A DNA stretch of 64,000 bases, from NCBI GenBank assembly GCA_963573315.1, contig OY752142.1, forward strand, positions 1-64,000, in the 5' to 3' direction. The stretch is from Entomortierella parvispora (taxonomy: Eukaryota > Mortierellomycota > Mortierellomycetes > Mortierellales > Mortierellaceae). Positions 58,003 through 64,000 of the stretch are shown piece after piece (the first letter of the stretch is position 1; each line of letters starts with the position of its first letter). Made by a program: the position numbers and the translations under genes. Below the pieces are notes generated by a model, which worked only from the letters and a program-made list of their open reading frames with translations, ran no database searches and was not told where the DNA came from.

Positions 58003-61000
58003 TTACTTTGTAGGTACAGGCTTGACCTTCAAAGCATCATGATCAACAGTAACATCAACCTCCTCACCGACCTTGACCTTGCCTTCAATAATCAGTTTGG
58101 CCAACGGCTGCAGCAATTGCTTCTGGATAACGCGGTTCAAGGGTCGAGCACCATACGCAGAGCTGTAGCCACGGTTGGCAAGCCATTCCTTGGCCTCTGC
58201 GTCTGCGACAATGGAGATGCGCCTGTCTTCGACACGGGACTGAACCTCCTTGAGACGGACATCGACGATATCTCGGATAGCGTGGTGCGACAGTCGGTTA
58301 AAGACCACCATGTCATCGATACGGTTCACGAACTCAGGCGCAAAGTGATGTCGAACCACCTGCATCACAGCCTCCTTTTCTTGCTCCGTAACCTTTCCTT
58401 CATCACCCTCCTCGCCTGCCTTCTTCTTTGAGGACGACTTGCCCGCGATTGACTGAGTTCTCGCCGAAGAATCATCCTCGGCCAGGGCCAACATGTCCGC
58501 GCCCAAATTGGAGGTCATGATAATGATGGTGTTGCGGAAATCGACAGTTCTTCCTTGGGAATCTGTCAAGCGACCATCGTCTAGCACCTGGAGCATGAGG
58601 TTAAAGACGTCCTTGTTGGCCTTCTCCATTTCATCAAACAAGATCACAGAGTACGGCTTGCGACGAATGGCCTCGGTCAATTCACCGCCTTCCTCATGTC
58701 CAACGTAACCGGGTGGAGCTCCAATGAGGCGAGAAGTGGAAAACTTTTCCATGTACTCGGACATGTCGATACGAACAATTGCATTCTCGGTATCAAAGAG
58801 GAACTTGGCGATAGCCTTGCAGAGTTCAGTCTAAATGTATCAGCAAATGAAAATGGATTCGTTTCGTTAATGTAAGTACTTGCCCACAGGATCAGAATGT
58901 TGACTGGCGAACCACGACCCACAACCATCCATACCTTTCCGACACCAGTGGGTCCAAGGAACAGAAAAGAGGCAATGGGACGAGTGGGGCTGGAGAGTCC
59001 TGCTCGGCTAAGGCGTACAGCCTCGGAGACAGCTGAAATTGCTTCATCTTGGCCAACTACACGCTCCGCCAACGCCGCCTCCATACCGAGCAAACGTTCC
59101 TTTTCTCCTTTCAGCAGGTTCTAGAATGATATAGGATTGCGAATCAGTCGTCATACTCTATCTGTACACCATCACGTTCAAAGTCTGCTTGTGCCTTACC
59201 TGAACAGGGATACCAGTCATACGAGCGACAACTCTAGAGATATCATCTGCGGTTACACGCTCATGGATGAGACTCTCTACTTCTTCCTGAGTTCCCAAGG
59301 GGCGCATTGGGGCCTCCGCAACAGCATCTGCAGAGTCTGTTCCAGTCATTGCCCCCTCAATAGCCTCTGTTGAAGTAGTCTCCTCCTTGGGAAGTTTCGC
59401 CTCCAAGGTAGGGATGACTCCATACCGAAGCTCGGAAGCGCGTGTGAAGTCTCCCTTTCGCTGAGCAGTCTCTAGATCGATGCGAGCCTGCTCGAGATCG
59501 GCCTTTGTGTTCTTGATCTTGTCCAGTTTCTCTCTATTGTGATTATAATTGCAGTGAAAATATCAGAGGTACGTCCTAATAGCGTAAGCGACCATCTCCT
59601 GTTACTATCTTACCTTTCTTCCTTCCAGACCTCTGTCAATCTCCGAGACTCTTGCTTCTTTGCGGACAAATCATCCTCCAGTTTGTGTCGCCTCGAGACC
59701 GAGAGAGGATCTGTCTCTTTCTTCAAACTTTCCAGCTCGATTTCCATTGTCACAATGCTTCGATCCAGACTTTCAATCACGTCAGGCTTGCTCTCTTGCT
59801 GCAGTCTCAGTTTGGAGCAGGCCTCATCCACAAGATCAATGGCTTTGTCAGGAAGGAAGCGATCAGTAATGTACCGATGACTCTGAACAGCCGCGGCCAC
59901 CAGAGCAGAATCTGCAATCCGGACACCATGGTGAACCTCATAACGCTCCTTGAGTCCACGCAAAATCGAGATTGTGTCCTCCACCGAAGGCTCATTAACC
60001 ATCACTGACTGGAATCGACGGGCAAGTGCAGGGTCTTTTTCAATGTATTTGCGATATTCGTCGATGGTAGTTGCACCGCAGCAATGGAGGGATCCTCGCG
60101 CCAGTGCAGGCTGTTGTTTTGATAAGAAAACAAAAAAAAAGACATGATTAGAATGCACTCTGACTATCTCCAAGACTTTTTGGTTCACGACAGTTACCTT
60201 CAGCATATTTCCTGCATCCATAGCACCCTCGGATTTGCCCAGACCCAACAATGTATGAAGTTCATCGATGAACAAAATGATTCTTCCTTCCTCTGCCGTG
60301 ACATCCTGAAGGACAGCTTTCAGACGTTCTTCGAATTCACCTCTAAATTATATATTATTATACGGACGTGTCAGCATCTCCACTTAATGCTGGAATGCGG
60401 GAGGCTGATCATGTAAAAAAGTGGTAGTACTTGCCTGTATTTTGCGCCTGCCACAAGGGCTCCCAAGTCCAGCGAGATGACTCGTTTGTCTTTGATCGAC
60501 TCTGGGACTTCACCATTGACAATGCGCTGAGCCAGTCCCTCGGCAATACTAGTCTTGCCCACTCCTGCCTCACCAATCAATACAGGGTTGTTCTTTGTTC
60601 TACGAGACAGAACTGATGGACAGGGTCGGTCAGTCTGGTGAAACAGGAAGTCTGCACCCAAGGAGAAATCCATAGAAACGAATAGAACGTTTACCTTGAA
60701 TAGTTCTTCGGATCTCTTCTTCACGCCCAATAACAGGGTCCAGCTTTCCCTCACTTGCACGTTTGGTCAGATCAGTTCCCTAAATGCGCATAAAAGGTTA
60801 TTTTTAACAATGACGGAAAAATCTAGAAAACGGAGATCGCAGCATTACAGCAGTAGTGTCTAACGGCGACTTACGTAGAGTTCTAATGCTTTTCCTTTCT
60901 GGTCTTGTTCGGGTGTGGGCTGGATCCGGAATCCCTGTGGTCCACCACCACCACTTCCTCCTCGACCTAGGGTGATTTGTGACAACAAAGACAACGAGGA

Positions 61001-61557
61001 CGTGAGTACACCTGTTTTAAACTCAACCAACCATCGCGATCTGCGCAATCCACGGAGTACGCTGTATCGAGATGGAGCATTCTCCGAAAAAGGAAGAAAA
61101 AAAAAGAGAGGGAGAGAGGTGCGTTACCGTTCTGGTAGCTTCTGATAGATCCCACGATCCACGGGGCGAGTGCTCGTCCGTTGTTGAAAGCAACCGTGGA
61201 GGCAATGAAGCCCACACGAGAAGAGTCCTTGGACAACAGAGAGCGAGAGGCCAGGCGGTCTCCGAGGGGAGAGGGACCTTGCTTTGTAGTCGACAGCAGT
61301 CTGGATGATGGTGCGTTGTGTGGAGCAAGCGCTGATCCGCTTCGTCCGCAACGGACCACGCGAGCAGAGGTCAAGAGGGTTTTCGCGACAACGCCCTTGG
61401 AGCCGGCGTAATGGGGGGAACGGGCTGCGGTGAGGGTGAACATGTGGGAGTCTGCTCCGTTTGGTACGCTCGGGATGGAGAATGCGAGGCTGAATGGAGA
61501 GGAAAGGGATGGATTCTGGGGAAAGAGAGGCGATGACTCGACAAGAGAGAAGGCCAT
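58003..61557 (-). CDS. HSP78: Mitochondrial Hsp78/ClpB-type disaggregase
   Basis: Hexameric AAA+ chaperone that resolubilises aggregates in the mitochondrial matrix with mtHsp70. Nine exons on the minus strand: 61557-61128, 60966-60875, 60779-60695, 60612-60435, 60342-60198, 60110-59614, 59533-59200, 59120-58935, 58830-58003 (TAA); 924 residues. Seen: long presequence (an alternative start at 61443 gives [20 protein letters not shown], basic and free of acids, a better targeting peptide); no full Clp N-domain, as in Hsp78; [18 protein letters not shown]; Walker A1 GEAGVGKT near 216; Walker [11 protein letters not shown]; coiled-coil middle domain ([20 protein letters not shown]); Walker A2 GPTGVGK|T near 643, split by an intron; [17 protein letters not shown]; sensor region NRIDDMVVF. 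One intron has a GC donor (60434). A CACGTG lies 45 bp upstream. Confidence 0.94.
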
Positions 61558-61809
61558 GTCCAAAGAGCAAGAACAAGAAAAAAAAAATGAAACCTTAGAG
61601 TCACGTGCTCAGTTGGCGCAAGTTCTTTTTTTTGTCTGTCGCGTCGCGCGACGGAGGGAGGGGGGCCATTGGGCGAAGCAACTTTGAGAAGATAGATACT
61701 TGGTTTATTAGGATGGGTCCCCACTGCCGCTCTTTGCAGGGTGGCAGGAGTTGACTGGCTTTGCATGTAGACGTAAAATCAAATCCCTCTGCGCATCGTC
61801 AAATAAAAT
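61558..61809. promoter_or_regulatory. Short intergenic promoter region of HSP78
   Basis: About 250 bp between HSP78 and the 3' end of the PH-domain gene on the same strand. Contains CACGTG at 61602-61607. No clear heat-shock element was found. Confidence 0.45.
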
Positions 61810-63838
61810 CTACGCAGTAGCCTCAACTTCGGCAACCTTGGTGTCCTCTACAGTGGCCTCTGTCGCAGCCTCAGGTGCAGCCTCGGGTGCAGCCTCTTTC
61901 GCAGTCGCAGGTTCCTCGGCCTCTTCAGGCACAGTCTCTTGTGCAGGAGCCGCCTCCTCTACAGCCTTGGCAGGACGAACAGCGTCGCCAAGTCGCTTAA
62001 GGAGGGATGGCTTGCGCTCGACCTTGTCGGCCGTGGCTACCGTCTCGTCTGTAGTGGACAGATCCACTCGGTTCTCTCCATCCTCCTTGACAGCACTGGC
62101 ATCCGTGCCTTCGATGTGCTGCACGTGGGTGGAGCCCTCGGCTGTGATTACATCGTCGGTGCTGATCTCGGAAGACTTGACCTCAACCTCGTTCTTGTCC
62201 TTGCCCTTGGTTACCCGAGAGAAGAAACCAGCCGCTGACTGAGATGTGGCCTCGCCTTCAGCTGTAATGACATCGGAGAGGTTGTTCTCAGACGAGACAA
62301 CAACTGTCTCCTCGTTGGGTGTCGCAACTGTTGCAGGGGGGGTTGCCTGTTGGGACAAAGAGGCAAGAAATAGGATCTGTCAGAATCAATTGGTTTACAT
62401 ACAGGACGAGGGTTGCTGTTGCACTTACAGGCTTCTTGTGGAAAAGACTGGCCAAGAAACCTGGTTTCTTCTCCGGAGCTGGAGGAGCAGCTGGTTGGTC
62501 GGCCTTGGCATCTGCAGCCTTCTTCTTGCTCTCCTCAACTGCATCATCCACAGCCTTCAATGCTTCAGCCTTGGCCTCCTCCACAGTCAAGGGGTGATCT
62601 ACAGGGGCAGCAGGTGCCTCTTCAGCCTTTGATGCCTTTTTGCCAAACAACTTGAATCCTCCGCTCTTGGCTTTTGGAGACTTTGGAGTCTCTGCAGGGG
62701 CGGGAGAAGTGGCTCCATCGGTGGTGTGAGCGACGGCGTTCTGCGACTCGTGAGTCTTGAGTGCGTCGACGTTGTCATCCTGGACATGGGTCAAGTCCTG
62801 GTGCTGCTCGATCGAAACCTCAGTGGTGACACCGCCTTCCTTCTTCTTCTCATGGCTGGTCGCCACGGCCGAGAATCCAAAGAAAGACTTGCGCTTCTTC
62901 ACGATTGGCTCGCCGCCCTCAATCTCGATATCGTCTGGCTCACCATCAGAGTTGATGTCTCCGTCGGATACAATGTTGGCAGCGTTCTTGACGTGCTCGA
63001 ATGCCTCGCGGGCAACTATTGCAGACAGTGATGGCAGCAAGCGAGGCCAATAATGTTAGTACCAAAAACACGACCGTGTCAACATCGGACACATCAACAG
63101 CTAGGAATATAACATACCCAGCTTCTTGTAGATCTCTTGGAACTCTGGACTTTCTTGTGGATCACTGGCCGCCTTAGCCTCATCGGCCTTCTCTTGGATT
63201 GCCTTGACCCAACCCTTGGCCTTTTGTGGGGACTCTGCAGAGAAGTGGTAGTCACGGTTCTTGGTGCTCACAACAAACGATCGGTTCTTGGATGACTTCT
63301 CAACGCGCTCTACAGAGTTCACATCTCGGAGATTGATGATACCTAAGGGGTTGCTGCGGTGCAAAGCATCGTCCGATTTGTGGTAAAACAAGAGACCCTC
63401 ACCCTTGGTCGTTGCGTGTGCAATGTTGACCAACAGGTCCTTGTTTGCTTCCTCATAGACCTCCTGGACGGTTGGTGCTGGCGTCGCGGCCGCAGGGGCA
63501 TCCTTGGCTGGTGCCTTTCCCTTTCCAGCGGCAGCATCCGCAGCTGGTTCGGCAGCCGCTGCAGCAGGTGCAGGTGCAGCAGGCACGGCCTTGACGCGCC
63601 GTTCATTGCGCTTGTGAAGACCCTGTAGATTGCTTAGAGCAACGGGCTCGCTTCCAAAGGCAAAATAACGTTTGTTCCAGGGGTTCAATGGGTTGGATCC
63701 TTTCTTCTGCAGATATCCGGCCTCGATATCGATGTCTTCCTCTTCTTCTTCAGCTGTCGAGGATGCTGTAACGGGGGTTTCGACAGCTTCAGCCTCAGGA
63801 GCGACAACTTCTTCAGCCTTTGGATCACTTTTGGTCAT
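61810..63838 (-). CDS. PH-domain protein, Meu6-like
   Basis: Protein of 614 residues. Exons on the minus strand: 63838-63118, 63015-62429, 62346-61810 (TAG). Seen: an acidic start (MTKSDPKAEEVVAPEAEAVE), a pleckstrin-homology domain at about 35-215 beginning IEAGYLQKKGSNPLNPWNKR and ending KAKGWVKAIQEKAD, interrupted by an Ala/Pro/Lys loop (PAPAAAAAEPAADAAAGKGK), then a long Lys/Glu/Ala disordered tail with repeated short basic clusters (KKRKSFFGFS, GGFKLFGKKA, KKPGFLASLFHKKP, SAAGFFSRVTKGKD, KPSLLKRLGD). The split PH domain resembles fungal Meu6. It probably binds membrane phosphoinositides; the repeated aromatic-basic clusters may add membrane contacts. The ATG at 63838 is the first in frame with TMTKSDP following a leader. 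Confidence 0.82.
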
Positions 63839-64000
63839 TGTTGTTTTGAAAGAAGAGGGTGCTTTGGGTGGAGGGGAGATCGAAAGTTGGTGGGTCTGAA
63901 CAAAAGTTGATAAGCCGTGCGTGTTGCGGGGAGAGAAGGGCTCTTGTTTGTAGTGTGAACGCTTTTTTAATTTTGCGCGGGAAAGTTCCAAGGTGTAGCT
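63839..64000. other. Upstream flank of the PH-domain gene
   Basis: Leader and promoter sequence at the window edge; no gene seen. Confidence 0.4.

Noticed and set aside
61558-61809. Heat-shock elements upstream of HSP78
   Set aside because: GAA and TTC blocks occur but not as three alternating units with 5-bp spacing.
1-64000. CRISPR arrays, bacterial operons or plasmid origins
   Set aside because: The window is eukaryotic, with spliced genes and a telomere; no direct repeats with unique spacers were seen.

Overview
The window is the left end of a fungal chromosome, most likely an early-diverging fungus of the Mortierella/Linnemannia type (Mortierellomycota). It opens with about 34 copies of a 10-bp telomere-like repeat (C-strand AAAAAACCCT). 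The genes are compact, with up to ten exons and many introns of 50-115 bp with GT-AG ends. An ENA-type Na+-ATPase, an Ecl1 protein, an Opi1 protein and an NACHT/WD40 receptor point to fungi. A gene matching Asunder/INTS13, which is absent from the model yeasts, argues against Dikarya yeasts. The Mortierella assignment is inference; no rRNA is present to settle it.

Layout. 1-342 telomere. About 550-1990 a decayed satellite with a period near 155 bp. 2.0-11.5 kb is subtelomeric and has no gene I can defend, but is rich in repeats: a perfect 27-bp inverted repeat, a 1.3-kb one-strand purine tract, a 175-bp tandem duplication, a second degenerate repeat family near 9-10 kb and a GA microsatellite. 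From 11.5 kb ordinary genes begin: ENA P-type ATPase (+), a 54-residue secreted cysteine-rich peptide (-), a gene-poor stretch at 15.2-19.1 kb, an OPT oligopeptide transporter (+), ELG1/ATAD5 (-), an Ecl1-like zinc-binding protein (+), an acidic single-pass membrane protein of unknown function (+), OPI1 (-), Asunder/INTS13-like (-), MBF1 (-), 6-phosphogluconolactonase (+), POP5 (-), an ERV-type sulfhydryl oxidase (+), a small GPI-anchored protein (+), a 2039-residue NACHT-pentapeptide-WD40 receptor (+), MAD1 (+), an I9-type protease inhibitor (+), tRNA-Asp (+), a mitochondrial Hsp78/ClpB (-) and a Meu6-like PH-domain protein (-).

Exon structures were built by hand from splice signals, and in every case the summed exon length is a multiple of three and the reading frame continues across each junction. 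Two thirds of the genes are housekeeping (genome stability, tRNA processing, lipid regulation, protein folding, pentose phosphate pathway). They do not form one pathway. The accessory elements of most interest are the NACHT-WD40 receptor, the Asunder-like protein with an added RGG tract, the secreted peptide, and the layered subtelomeric repeats.
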